Shown here: in pieces, positions 36,466-45,566 of the stretch
Numbering within the stretch: the first letter of the stretch is position 1
How the letters are laid out: the number at the start of each line of letters is the position of its first letter
NCBI GenBank assembly: GCA_944324465.1
Contig: CALUWI010000002.1
Span: 62,001-126,000, forward strand
Reading direction: 5' to 3'
DNA: 64,000 nucleotides
Source: an uncultured Mucispirillum sp.
GTDB taxonomy: Bacteria > Chrysiogenota > Deferribacteres > Deferribacterales > Mucispirillaceae
The notes under the pieces: model-generated
What the model saw: only the letters and a program-made list of their open reading frames with translations
Database searches by the model: none
Told to the model about the DNA's origin: nothing
Made by a program: the position numbers and the translations under genes

Positions 36466-36705
36466 ATTATTACCCTTGCACAATAACTTAAAAATTTAAA
36501 TAATTAATTAAGTTATCACTATAATTTTAATTTAGCAATTATTTTTTTTAAAAAATTTATACAATGATATAAAAGATGTTTTAAAAAAACTGTAAGTTTT
36601 AGTTGATAAAAACAATATTCTATATTACCATAGGCAATAATAAGTTAGCTGTATAATATATTTTTATGTAAGATTATACCAGTAATTTATCAACAGGAGA
36701 ACAAT

Positions 36706-38637
36706 ATGAAACAGGGAAAAATAATTTCTAAATCATTATCTCTGCGAGCCAGAATGATGATTACATCTGCCGTTTTAATCACGGTAAGTATGCTTTCTGT
36801 AATCATTTTTGATTACATTACTAATTCAAGTTATTCTGAAAGCCTTTTAGTTAAAGAAGCCCAAAAAATAACTGAAACTATTACTGCCCGTACAAATGAC
36901 TGGCTGAACAATAACAAAAACCTTATTAAATATTCAGCTAAATCTATGATATTTGAAAATTCTGATGACTTTCAAAGATATTCAGAAGTTTTAAATGCAT
37001 TAGATGACAGAGATGAAATTATTCAAGTGCTTGTGGGCTTTGATAATGGTAAATTATATGCATCAAAAAGTGCAGTAAATAATATTCCTGCAGGTTACTA
37101 TGCACCATCAAGACAGTGGTATAAAGATGCAAAAGCATCTAATGAACCAGTTGTTTCAAGCCCGTATATTGATGCTGTTTCTGGCAACCCTTGTATTACT
37201 GTATCTATTAAAATAAAAGCTCAAGACGGTACAGAAGGTGTTATCTGTATTGACTATAATTTAACAACATTAAGGTATATTCTTGATAAATCAAAAGATA
37301 AAGAATTAAATGGATATGTTAATATTATTGACCCGCAGGGTAATGTAGTTATAGGCTCAAAAGCAGAATATACTACTAAAAAATTTACTGATATTTTAAC
37401 ATATTACAAACCAATAGAACACATGTTAACTACATATTTTGAAAAACCAATAAAAATAACAGACAACGAAGGCAAAGACTGGATATCTTTCGTATATAAA
37501 ACTTTTGATTATGACTGGTATGTACTTTATAGAATTCCTGCAGAAATTTTTTATGCTACTCAAATAAAAAATATGCTGGAATCATTGATTGTCGGTGCAA
37601 TTTTAACATTTGCAGCAATTCTTCTTTCTATGTTTACTGTAAACAGGTCGCTGCAGAAACTTGTAACATTCCAAAAAATGATGATTGATGCAAGCTCTAA
37701 TAATGACTTAACTGTCCGCATACCTGTTGAAACAAACGATGAACTTGGCAAAATTGCTGAAAGTATGAACCAGTTTATTTCAAAAGTGCAGGAAATTGTT
37801 GTTGCTGTCCGTAATTCTACTATTGAGGTAGCTTCAAGCAACAATGAGCTTGCAGCTACTATGGAAGAACTTTCTACTACTTTTGATTCTCAGGCTGAAC
37901 AGGTAGAAAATATGGTGCACAGCATGGGACAGGTTGGTGATGTATTTAAAAATACATCAATGGCTCTTTCTGAAAATATGAATGCACTTGAAAGCACTGC
38001 TTCAATGTCTAAAGAAGAAACTCAAAAACTTGCAACAGTTGCAAAAGATATGGCAGAAATTGAAACTGATACTGTTACACTTTCCAACAGTATTGACAGC
38101 TTAACAGAAAGCTCATCTCAAATTGGTGAAATTATCAGCGTTATTAATGATATTGCAGACCAGACTAACCTGCTTGCATTAAATGCAGCTATTGAAGCAG
38201 CAAGAGCGGGAGAAGCCGGCAGAGGATTTGCAGTTGTTGCTGATGAAGTTAGAAAACTTGCTGAAAGAACTACAAAAGCTACTGGCGAAATCGCTGGCAT
38301 TATTAATACATTACAGCAGGAATCAGAAAGTGCGGGCGTTGCAATGAAACATTCTTCAGAAAGTGTAAAAGTTGGGGCTGGTAATATTGGCGAAGTAACA
38401 GAAGAAATCAAAAAAGTTACTGTAGAAGTTGATAACCTTTATACACAAATGAAACCTGTTGCAAGGTCAGTAGATGAACAGCAGGAAACTGTACAGACTG
38501 TTGTAGACCATGCTCAGGTTATTGCTGCTGGTATTGAAGAAAGTAATGCAGCTGTCAGCGAAGTAAATAGAACTGTAAGCCACCTGCAGCAAAGAACTGA
38601 AGGCTTAAAACGATTAATTGAACAGTTTAAAGCGTAA
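36706..38637 (+). CDS. Methyl-accepting chemotaxis receptor with dCache sensor
   Basis: 643 residues. Membrane segment at about 17-37, a periplasmic double-Cache sensor (about 40-280), a second membrane segment (about 288-310), HAMP, and a full signalling domain with tip region [20 protein letters not shown]. The sensor contains [12 protein letters not shown] followed by [10 protein letters not shown], close to the dCache amino-acid-binding motif (Y..R.WY ... Y.D), so amino acids are plausible ligands. No C-terminal NWETF-type CheR tether. CAGGAGA precedes the ATG. The intact relative of the broken receptor at 10632-12599; the two differ completely in sensor domain but share the cytoplasmic half. 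Confidence 0.93.
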   Translation: MKQGKIISKSLSLRARMMITSAVLITVSMLSVIIFDYITNSSYSESLLVKEAQKITETITARTNDWLNNNKNLIKYSAKSMIFENSDDFQRYSEVLNALDDRDEIIQVLVGFDNGKLYASKSAVNNIPAGYYAPSRQWYKDAKASNEPVVSSPYIDAVSGNPCITVSIKIKAQDGTEGVICIDYNLTTLRYILDKSKDKELNGYVNIIDPQGNVVIGSKAEYTTKKFTDILTYYKPIEHMLTTYFEKPIKITDNEGKDWISFVYKTFDYDWYVLYRIPAEIFYATQIKNMLESLIVGAILTFAAILLSMFTVNRSLQKLVTFQKMMIDASSNNDLTVRIPVETNDELGKIAESMNQFISKVQEIVVAVRNSTIEVASSNNELAATMEELSTTFDSQAEQVENMVHSMGQVGDVFKNTSMALSENMNALESTASMSKEETQKLATVAKDMAEIETDTVTLSNSIDSLTESSSQIGEIISVINDIADQTNLLALNAAIEAARAGEAGRGFAVVADEVRKLAERTTKATGEIAGIINTLQQESESAGVAMKHSSESVKVGAGNIGEVTEEIKKVTVEVDNLYTQMKPVARSVDEQQETVQTVVDHAQVIAAGIEESNAAVSEVNRTVSHLQQRTEGLKRLIEQFKA

Positions 38638-38680
38638 TACATTAAATAAACACTTACACATAATTATACAACATACCCCA

Positions 38681-38718
38681 AAAACTATACCTTCATTAAA
38701 AGCAGGTATAGTTTTTTT
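38681..38718. terminator. Bidirectional terminator
   Basis: AAAACTATACCT (38681-38692) pairs perfectly with AGGTATAGTTTT (38703-38714), followed by T7 on the plus strand. Lies between the chemoreceptor and the convergent permease gene. Confidence 0.85.
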
Positions 38719-38738
38719 ATGTATAAATATATGAGAAT

Positions 38739-40031
38739 TTATGCAAATATTTCTTTTAGAATAAAGATAATGGATAATACAAGCATAGTTTTTGATATTT
38801 CTTTATATCTTCCTGTGCCTGCTTTAACTATTACATAAGCTAATATAGAAAGTTCTATACCCATCGCAATATTATATGTAAGTGGTGTCATAACCACAGC
38901 TATTACTGCAGGAGTTAATTCTGTCCAGTCTTTGAAATTAATCTTTTCAACAATAGAAAACATTAATATACCCACAAAAATAAGTGCTGGAGCAGTAGCT
39001 GCACTAGGTACAATTTGTATTAATGGAGAAAAGAACATAGCAAATATAAATAAAAAGCCTATTACAACAGCAGTTAACCCTGTTCTGCCGCCAGATTCTA
39101 CCCCTGTAATACTTTCAATATATGCACCTACTGTACTTACTCCAAAAACACTGCCTGCAGTAGAGCCAAGAGCATCTGCCATAAATGCTTTTTTAGCTCT
39201 TAACATATTACCCTGCTCATCTACATATCCTGCACGCTGAGCAACACCCATTAATGTACCAATAGTATCAAACACTGCCATAAAAAGCAAAGCAAAGACT
39301 GCCATTAAAAAGTCGGAGTTTAATATCTTTGAAAAATCCATTTGAAAAAATACTGGTGCAACAGATGGCGGAGCAGAAACTACACCCTCAGGCATTTTTG
39401 TAATACCTAAAGGTATGCTTATAATAGTTACTACTACAATGCTTATTAATATTGCACCAGTTACTTTTCTTATATGCAGAATAATCATAAGCAGTAAACC
39501 AAATATAGATAAAAGAGTACTTATATTGCTGAAATCTCCATAAGTAACAAGTGTTGCATCATTATTTACAATAATGCCTGCACTCTGCAGACCTATAAAC
39601 ATTAAAAATATACCAATACCTGCAGGTATCCCCATTTTTAATGAAAGTGGGATAGCATCCATAATTAATTCTCTAATACGACCCACTGTTATGAAAATAA
39701 AAAGCACACCAACAATAAATACAGCAGCCAAACCTTCCTGCCATGAAAGCCCCATAGACTGTACTATTACAAATGCAAAAAATACATTTGATGTCATACT
39801 TGTGGCAAGTCCTATAGGATAATTTGCATAAAGTCCCATTAAAATACTTGCAAAGGCTGCAGCTAAACATGTAGCTGTAATTAATGCATCTCTAGGCATA
39901 CCAGAATTTGATAATATATCAGGGTTTACAAAAATAATGTAACTCATAGTCATAAATGTTGTAAGACCTGCAATTATCTCCCTTTTTACACTGCTGCCAG
40001 AAGAAGTTATACCAAAAAACTTATCTAACAT
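38739..40031 (-). CDS. NCS2-family purine (guanine/hypoxanthine-type) permease
   Basis: 430 residues, about 12-14 hydrophobic segments. Typical AzgA/PbuG features: REIIAGLTTFMTMSYIIFVNPDIL, GLYANYPIGLA, GLSWQEGLAAVFIVGVLFI, IPLSLKMGIPAGIGIFLMFIGLQSAGI. Family members are proton-coupled importers of hypoxanthine, guanine or adenine. The usual PGMGLNAFF stretch of the substrate site reads TSMTSNVFF here, so specificity may be shifted. No purine riboswitch seen upstream, only a hairpin. Confidence 0.88.
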   Translation of the reverse strand: MLDKFFGITSSGSSVKREIIAGLTTFMTMSYIIFVNPDILSNSGMPRDALITATCLAAAFASILMGLYANYPIGLATSMTSNVFFAFVIVQSMGLSWQEGLAAVFIVGVLFIFITVGRIRELIMDAIPLSLKMGIPAGIGIFLMFIGLQSAGIIVNNDATLVTYGDFSNISTLLSIFGLLLMIILHIRKVTGAILISIVVVTIISIPLGITKMPEGVVSAPPSVAPVFFQMDFSKILNSDFLMAVFALLFMAVFDTIGTLMGVAQRAGYVDEQGNMLRAKKAFMADALGSTAGSVFGVSTVGAYIESITGVESGGRTGLTAVVIGFLFIFAMFFSPLIQIVPSAATAPALIFVGILMFSIVEKINFKDWTELTPAVIAVVMTPLTYNIAMGIELSILAYVIVKAGTGRYKEISKTMLVLSIIFILKEIFA

Positions 40032-40068
40032 AAATGCTCCCTAAAAATAAATTATATAATTTTAATAA

Positions 40069-40100
40069 ATGCAGCATACATTATATAAAATATACTGCAT
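40069..40100. promoter_or_regulatory. Hairpin in the permease leader
   Basis: ATGCAG (40069-40074) pairs with CTGCAT (40095-40100), with three further inner pairs. It lies about 40 bases upstream of the permease start. Does not fit the purine riboswitch consensus. AT-rich gap up to 40245 shows nothing else. Confidence 0.3.
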
Positions 40101-40245
40101 AATATTATATTTATATTTGATAAATATGGTAAAATATCGCATTTTTTTTTAATTTTTACTTGTATTTAACCACATATTTTATATAGTATATTATTTTAAT
40201 TTATTATATATATTTTTGCAATAAATTATTAAATTCAGGTATTTT

Positions 40246-42096
40246 ATGAAAAAAACAGCTTTTATTTTATTAATATTTTTTGCTTTTTATTATAAAAGTT
40301 TTGCAGCAGCTGCCATGATAAAATCAGAAATAGATATTAACCTTAATATGATTAAAGGCAGTATAACAATAGCTTCTACAAAAGCAGAAACAGTTACTGT
40401 ATCTCTTTATGATGATATGCAGCTTTTATGTAATGATAAAAGAGTAAAATATAATAAAAACAGCAGGGAATATGTTATCAGCCTTGATGGATTATCGCCA
40501 GTAATTTTATCGTACATTAAAAATATTACAAATGAAACTGATACTATCAGTAAAGACTTTATTTCAATATATTCAAGTATTATTCCAGCTGTTACAAATA
40601 TTGAAAATGCAGAACTTTATATTAATATACCAGAAAACTTTCAAGGGCTTGCAAGCCAGTTTGTAACATATTCCAAAAATAAAAATACAATGGTTTTTAC
40701 ATATAATAATCTTCCAAAAAGCATATATTTTGCAGCATCTGCTAACTATATTATTAAAAAAATAACACAAAAAAATATAGACATTTATACACTTTTATTT
40801 AAAGAACATGAAAATTTAAGTTATAAACTTCTGCAAAAAGCTGCTTATTATATAGAAATGTATGAAAATCTTTTTTCATCTCACTTTCCATACCATAATT
40901 TTATTATAGCAGAAGATGTAAACCCATACGGCCATGCACTTGCTTCCATGGCAGTATTTGGCTCATCTATTATAGATAAAGATTTTATTGCAGAACGCTC
41001 ACTTGGTCATGAAGTGCTGCACCAGTGGTTTGGAGCAGCTATTGAATGCAGTATGACTGACGGTAACTTTTTAGAAGCTATTACTACATATTTTTCTGAC
41101 TATTTTTATGAAAAAGATGACAGAATTAAATATAGAAAAGATGTGCTTACAAAATATCAGGCTTATGCAGCAGAAGAAAGTTTTCCATTAAAATATTTTA
41201 TATATAATGCAGGCAAAAAGGAGCAGTCTATAGGTTACGGCAAAGGGCTTATGGTACTGCATATGGCTAAAAATAAAGCCGGCGATGATGCATTTATGGC
41301 TGGAATTAGAAAGTTTATAAGTGATAAACTTTATTCCAGTGCATCATGGAAAGATTTACTTGCATATATTGGTATGGATGATGATTTTTACAGAAACTGG
41401 ATACACAGTAAAGATAATATTATTTTATCAGTAAATAATGCGGCCTTTAAGGATAATACACTTGCATTTAACCTGATTAGAAAAGGCGGTGAAGAAGAAG
41501 TAGATATTCCTTTTACACATATTTCAGAAAATCACACTGTAACTGGTAAATTTAAAACAAAAAAAGGTGTAAATCAGATAATTTATAACTTGAAATCTGA
41601 TAACGATACATTTATCATAGATGACAGGTATGATTTAATGAGAGCCTTATATCCTGCAGAAATTGCTCCATCATTTGATTATCTTTTTGGTACAGATGAA
41701 ATATTATTTGCAGGTAATAAAAATGAAGATAAAACATTTAAAAAAGTATTTCCTAATATAAAAGAAACTGTTCATATTAGAAAACTCAGCCTGCACCATT
41801 TAAAAGATAAAAATGTTATTATCGCAATGGACAATACAGTGCCGCAGACTGTAGCAGAGCTTTTAAAAAGCAAGCTCACATTTACTTTTGAAATAGGTAA
41901 TACTACATATAAAGTAGTGAGAAACCCATACTCTCAAGGGGATAAATTTATTTTGTTTTCTTTTAACCATACAAGGCAGAGTCTGAACAAATTAACTCAT
42001 TACGGCTCTTATTCATATATAACACTTAATAAAAATGAAGTAACAGCAAAAGAAAAAAATACTACGCCAAATGGAATAAAAATATTTGGCAGATAG
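40246..42096 (+). CDS. Secreted M1-like (gluzincin) metallopeptidase
   Basis: 616 residues with a Sec signal peptide (about 1-20, ending KSFAAA). Zinc motif HEVLHQWFG near residue 254, followed by DGNFLEAITTYFSDYF with the third ligand Glu; spacing is one residue shorter than in classical aminopeptidase N. No GxMEN motif is evident. After the catalytic part (to about 390) comes an M1-type beta domain (about 395-470) and a C-terminal module of about 140 residues that is also found in the next protein (FxNP...K.IL, NGI). Nine bases separate it from the ChaN/PDZ gene, so the two act together, likely in the periplasm. Confidence 0.82.
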   Translation: MKKTAFILLIFFAFYYKSFAAAAMIKSEIDINLNMIKGSITIASTKAETVTVSLYDDMQLLCNDKRVKYNKNSREYVISLDGLSPVILSYIKNITNETDTISKDFISIYSSIIPAVTNIENAELYINIPENFQGLASQFVTYSKNKNTMVFTYNNLPKSIYFAASANYIIKKITQKNIDIYTLLFKEHENLSYKLLQKAAYYIEMYENLFSSHFPYHNFIIAEDVNPYGHALASMAVFGSSIIDKDFIAERSLGHEVLHQWFGAAIECSMTDGNFLEAITTYFSDYFYEKDDRIKYRKDVLTKYQAYAAEESFPLKYFIYNAGKKEQSIGYGKGLMVLHMAKNKAGDDAFMAGIRKFISDKLYSSASWKDLLAYIGMDDDFYRNWIHSKDNIILSVNNAAFKDNTLAFNLIRKGGEEEVDIPFTHISENHTVTGKFKTKKGVNQIIYNLKSDNDTFIIDDRYDLMRALYPAEIAPSFDYLFGTDEILFAGNKNEDKTFKKVFPNIKETVHIRKLSLHHLKDKNVIIAMDNTVPQTVAELLKSKLTFTFEIGNTTYKVVRNPYSQGDKFILFSFNHTRQSLNKLTHYGSYSYITLNKNEVTAKEKNTTPNGIKIFGR

Positions 42097-42105
42097 AGGA
42101 ATATA

Positions 42106-44280
42106 ATGAAAAAGATTTTACTTTCATGCTTAATTTTAATGCTTTCCTGCTCTTTCAGCTTTGGTGCTGTATATAATCAGGATAACAGGATTCCAGTACC
42201 TTATGTGCTGAAAGCAATAAAAGATTTTGAAAATAATGCAAATACCTATGAAAAAGCATTAGTTCGTAAAAATATACTCCATAAACTTTCCACATACGGA
42301 GTAAATAAAGTGCCTGATATAAGCGATGAAGCTATCGGATTTATTTTCCACATGATAAAATTAAATATTGGAGAAAGTAAATTTCAGACAGGCTTAAATA
42401 AAATGGCTGATTTAAAAGATATGCCTTCTCTTACATGGCTGCAGATATTAAGATGTTTTGATGGTATTGATGCAGACAGCTTTTATGATGCTTATTTTTC
42501 TAAAAATCCACTTATTAAATTAACAGTAAAAAATGCAGAATATATTTCAGAAAAAGGAAACTATTATATCACTTTTACACTGTTAAGAAAATACGGGGAT
42601 AAAGTAGTAAATATCCCTTATGCTTTAGAATATGGAAATAAAAAAGAATACGGCAGACTGCAGTCAAGTATAGACAGAGAAGAAACTTTTAAAGTACCTG
42701 TAAATACTGGAGCAGTTAAGCTGATTTTAGACCCAAATTACCATGTAATAAGAGAGCTGACAGACAGTGAAAAATCACCTGTTATTGCAGATATTCTTCA
42801 TAAGGAAAATGTTTTATATATAGATAATCAACATAATAATACAGTATCTGCAGTGTTTAAAAACCCAAGATATGTTAAAGATGATGAAGTAAAATTCAGC
42901 GATTTAGAAAATTCTGATGTTATTATTGGCAGTTATGATAATAAAATAGCTAAATTTTTTGCTGATAAGCGTGTAAGCAGTGCAGATAATTCTGAATATT
43001 TTATTTTCAAAAACCCTATGAATAAAGATAAGTATATTTTAATTGCTAATAATATACAGACAGGAAGTATTCATTTATTAGAAAATTATGCTTTTAATCA
43101 GGAATTAATTTTTAAAAATGACAAACTTGTTTCTAAAGCAAGTATGCCGTCTAATATGGGTATAAATGTTTTAGAACATAAAAAAGATGTAATTGTAGAT
43201 GTGAAAAAGCTGGATACTTTTCAGGATATGATGAAAAAAGCATCTGCTTATAAAGTGATATTTGCAGGGGAAAGCCACAATGAATATTCTCACCATGCAA
43301 ACCAGCTTGCAGTAATAGAATACCTTAATAACTCTAAAAAGAAAACTGCTATCGCTATGGAAATGGTGCAGTATGAATACTTAAATGTAGTAAACGACTT
43401 TGTTAAGGGTAGAATTACTGAAAAAGAAATGCTTGACGGCATAGACTATTATAACAACTGGAGCTTTGATTATTCCCTTTATGCACCAATATTTAGATAT
43501 GCAAGAGATAATAATATAGATATTATTCCACTTAATATAGAAAGAGATATTACATCAAAAGTCTATCAAGGGCAGATTGATAACTTAACTGAAGAACAGG
43601 CACTTTCTTTGCCTGGCAGAATGAAAGTTATGAATAGCAAATATGAAGATAAAATTAAATCTGTTTTTGATATGCATGCAGGCTCTACAGGTAAATTTAC
43701 AGACTTTTTTCTGGCACAAAATATCTGGGATGAAATAATGGCAAAACATTTAGCAGATTATAGAAAAGCAAACCCAGATACTTCTATTGTTGTTATATGC
43801 GGAAACGGTCATGCAGGAAAATATTCAGGTATTCCTTTAAGATATAAAAGAATTACAGGTGAAGACAGCTTTGTAATTATGCAGGGCGAATATATTAATC
43901 AGGAAGGAAATAATGCAGATGTATATATATATCCTGAAGAAATAAAAAGCAAAGGTACACCAAAAATAGGTGTTGCAATATCAATAGATGATGAAAAAAA
44001 TGGTATAGTAAAAGTAGAATCTGTTACTAAAAAATCACCAGCTGAACAGGCTGGCATTAAAAACGGTGATATAATACTAAAATGCGGTTATCACGATATT
44101 AGAAACATTGGCAATTTAAAATACGCTCTTTATGAAAAAGGTTATAACAACATATTAGAATGCGAAATAAAAAGAGGAAAAAATATTCTCAGCAAAAGTA
44201 TTAAACTTTTTGAGTATGATGACAGCGCAGAAATGGATGAAATGATAAAAGCACACATCGCAAGGATGAAAAATAAATAG
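42106..44280 (+). CDS. ChaN-like protein with degenerate M1-type N-terminus and PDZ domain
   Basis: 724 residues, signal peptide about 1-20. Residues 30-225 resemble the non-catalytic C-terminal half of M1 peptidases (YEKALVRKNILHKL..., ADSFYDAYFSKNPLIKLTVKNAE) without any HExxH. Residues about 230-350 match the C-terminal module of the upstream peptidase. Residues 365-600 are a ChaN/Tiki-type domain (FAGESHNEYSHH, AMEMVQYEYL, FFLAQNIWDEIMA, ICGNGHAGKYSG); ChaN of Campylobacter binds haem and serves iron uptake, and related proteins are peptidases. Residues about 640-700 are a PDZ domain (SPAEQAGIKNGDIIL). Probably a periplasmic partner of the M1-like enzyme. Confidence 0.8.
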   Translation: MKKILLSCLILMLSCSFSFGAVYNQDNRIPVPYVLKAIKDFENNANTYEKALVRKNILHKLSTYGVNKVPDISDEAIGFIFHMIKLNIGESKFQTGLNKMADLKDMPSLTWLQILRCFDGIDADSFYDAYFSKNPLIKLTVKNAEYISEKGNYYITFTLLRKYGDKVVNIPYALEYGNKKEYGRLQSSIDREETFKVPVNTGAVKLILDPNYHVIRELTDSEKSPVIADILHKENVLYIDNQHNNTVSAVFKNPRYVKDDEVKFSDLENSDVIIGSYDNKIAKFFADKRVSSADNSEYFIFKNPMNKDKYILIANNIQTGSIHLLENYAFNQELIFKNDKLVSKASMPSNMGINVLEHKKDVIVDVKKLDTFQDMMKKASAYKVIFAGESHNEYSHHANQLAVIEYLNNSKKKTAIAMEMVQYEYLNVVNDFVKGRITEKEMLDGIDYYNNWSFDYSLYAPIFRYARDNNIDIIPLNIERDITSKVYQGQIDNLTEEQALSLPGRMKVMNSKYEDKIKSVFDMHAGSTGKFTDFFLAQNIWDEIMAKHLADYRKANPDTSIVVICGNGHAGKYSGIPLRYKRITGEDSFVIMQGEYINQEGNNADVYIYPEEIKSKGTPKIGVAISIDDEKNGIVKVESVTKKSPAEQAGIKNGDIILKCGYHDIRNIGNLKYALYEKGYNNILECEIKRGKNILSKSIKLFEYDDSAEMDEMIKAHIARMKNK

Positions 44281-44300
44281 GTATAGGTGTAAGATGATTT

Positions 44301-44322
44301 TATATTGACAAGTTTCAATATA
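44301..44322. promoter_or_regulatory. ArsR-type operator over the arsR promoter
   Basis: TATATTGA-CAAGTT-TCAATATA, a perfect 8-6-8 inverted repeat. It contains the -35 TTGACA (44305-44310); TAAGGT 17 bases on can serve as -10. Position fits autorepression by the ArsR-family protein encoded 18 bases downstream. A half-site TATATTGA recurs at 44813-44820 just before the permease remnant. Confidence 0.65.
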
Positions 44323-44340
44323 TAAGGTAAGGTGATTTAG

Positions 44341-44640
44341 ATGAAGGATGTTGTAAAGATTTTTAAGGCACTTGGTGATGAAAACCGGCTTAAAATTCTG
44401 CATATTATAGGCACGCAGGAAATATGTGCCTGTAAACTTTTAGAATACTTAGAAATAGGACAACCTACTCTGTCGCATCATATGAAAATACTTTGCGACA
44501 GCGGTATAGTTAGCTCAAGAAAAGACGGTAAGTGGACACTTTATAAAATTAATAAGGATACAATAAAACATACAGCAGACTATATGCAGGTAACTCTTTT
44601 TGGAAATACTGCAGCTCAAAGCTGCTGCAATGGCTGCTAA
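44341..44640 (+). CDS. ArsR-family metal(loid)-sensing repressor
   Basis: 99 residues, winged helix-turn-helix: FKALGDENRLKILHIIG, GQPTLSHHMKILCDSGIV recognition helix, then the beta wing RKDGKWTLYKI. EICACKLLE carries cysteines where arsenic-sensing ArsR has ELCVC, and the tail ends SCCNGC, so thiol-based As/Sb or other soft-metal sensing is likely. AAGGTG precedes the ATG. It heads a locus of regulator, permease remnant and small thioredoxin. Confidence 0.88.
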   Translation: MKDVVKIFKALGDENRLKILHIIGTQEICACKLLEYLEIGQPTLSHHMKILCDSGIVSSRKDGKWTLYKINKDTIKHTADYMQVTLFGNTAAQSCCNGC

Positions 44641-44765
44641 ATATATTTTAAATTGTTTTTTTCAGTGTCATTTTACACACAGCTTTTAATTAGTTTATTA
44701 GCTGCAAATATATGCTTAAATTTATTTTTCATTTTTGTGTTTGAATCTTTTAGATTTATTTAATT

Positions 44766-44801
44766 AAAAGTGTTTTTAATGAGTATATTAAAAACACTTT
44801 T
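44766..44801 (+). terminator. 15-base perfect hairpin after arsR
   Basis: AAAAGTGTTTTTAAT (44766-44780) and ATTAAAAACACTTTT (44787-44801) with a six-base loop, ending in TTTT. Lies 126 bases after arsR; the stretch between 44641 and 44765 shows no ORF. Confidence 0.7.
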
Positions 44802-44845
44802 TAAATACAATATATATTGATATATATAAATATTTAAATATTAAA

Positions 44846-45051
44846 AACTATTTCCCACCAGAAAGAAGCAGGCAGGTAATAGGTAAATATAAAGGCATAA
44901 CAGCTCTTATAATATCTGCCCTTTTAGGCACTATTACTCCATTCTGTTCATGTTCTTAAAAGGCAGGCTTTTAATTACTTTTATAGCGGTTGTTATTACT
45001 GGCATTATAATAAGCGGATATTTATTTAATTATATAGAAACTATTTTATAA
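44846..45051 (+). pseudogene. Remnant of an UPF0718/ArsP-type permease with internal deletion
   Basis: The frame from 44846 reads NYFPPERSRQVIGKYKG then ITALIISALLGTITPFCSCS, the conserved TPFCSCS segment of UPF0718 (DUF318) permeases, and stops at 44957. In another frame from 44956, LKGRLLITFIAVVITGI then IISGYLFNYIETIL matches a last membrane helix of such a permease and stops at 45049-45051. The N-terminus and everything between (about 200 residues in full-length members) are missing. The two pieces meet at TGTTCT/TAAAAGG, marking a deletion junction. Such permeases are typically encoded between an ArsR regulator and a TM0996-type thioredoxin, exactly as here. Confidence 0.75.
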
Positions 45052-45068
45052 AAATAAAGGAGAACACT

Positions 45069-45389
45069 ATGTTTTTTAAAAAACAAAATTCATGTTCATG
45101 TGGTGGAGCATGCAGCAGCCAAAACACACAGGAATTTCATCTTATTGATGAAATTAAATCAGTAAAAATATTAGGTTCAGGCTGCAAAAACTGCCATACA
45201 CTTAAAGCAAATACTGATGCAGCATTAAAAGAATTAGGACTTAATATTGAAGCAGAATATGTTACAGATATTCAAAAAATAATGGCTTATAACATTTTAA
45301 GCACACCTGCTCTTGTTATTAACGAACAGGTAGTATCTACTGGTAAAGTTTTATCAACTGCTGATATTATAAAAATGATTGCTAAATGA
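45069..45389 (+). CDS. Small thioredoxin-fold protein (TM0996/MTH895 type)
   Basis: 106 residues. An N-terminal Cys-rich leader (SCSCGGACSS) precedes a compact thioredoxin-fold domain: VKILGSGCKNCHTL with redox pair CKNC, AEYVTDIQKIMAYNILSTPALVINEQVVSTGK including the cis-Pro TPAL. Members are small redox-active disulfide proteins accompanying UPF0718 permeases. Good Shine-Dalgarno AAGGAG. With the permease destroyed, its role may be lost or independent. Two hairpins follow. Confidence 0.85.
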   Translation: MFFKKQNSCSCGGACSSQNTQEFHLIDEIKSVKILGSGCKNCHTLKANTDAALKELGLNIEAEYVTDIQKIMAYNILSTPALVINEQVVSTGKVLSTADIIKMIAK

Positions 45390-45493
45390 AAAATATAGCA
45401 TTTATCTGCAACCATAATTCCTGCAGAAGAAAGTAATAAATCAGATTAAAGAAAAAGTGCTGCAGCTTAAAAATATATAATAAAATAACAGTG

Positions 45494-45560
45494 GGTAAAA
45501 ATTCCATGTTTTTACCTGCTGACTGTAACCTGTGGGTAAAATTTTGAAAAATTTACCCAC
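45494..45560. terminator. Two hairpins between convergent genes
   Basis: GGTAAAAA (45494-45501) / TTTTTACC (45509-45516), then GTGGGTAAA (45532-45540) / TTTACCCAC (45552-45560). They share the GTGGGTAAA arm, so alternative pairing is possible. The second ends seven bases from the stop of the leftward M30 gene and serves either strand. Confidence 0.65.
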
Positions 45561-45566
45561 TATATT

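Noticed and set aside
36466-36705. Attenuator, T-box or leader peptide before ilvDBNC
   Set aside because: No run of Ile/Val/Leu codons, no T-box sequence and no terminator/antiterminator pair seen; only a short ATAACTT/AAGTTAT dyad.
40032-40245. Purine riboswitch upstream of the NCS2 permease
   Set aside because: The region has a short hairpin but none of the conserved three-way-junction sequences.
44472-44502. TGTCGC...GCGACA inverted pair inside arsR
   Set aside because: Lies within the recognition-helix coding sequence, spacing is 18-19 bases and orientation is reversed relative to the intergenic motif.
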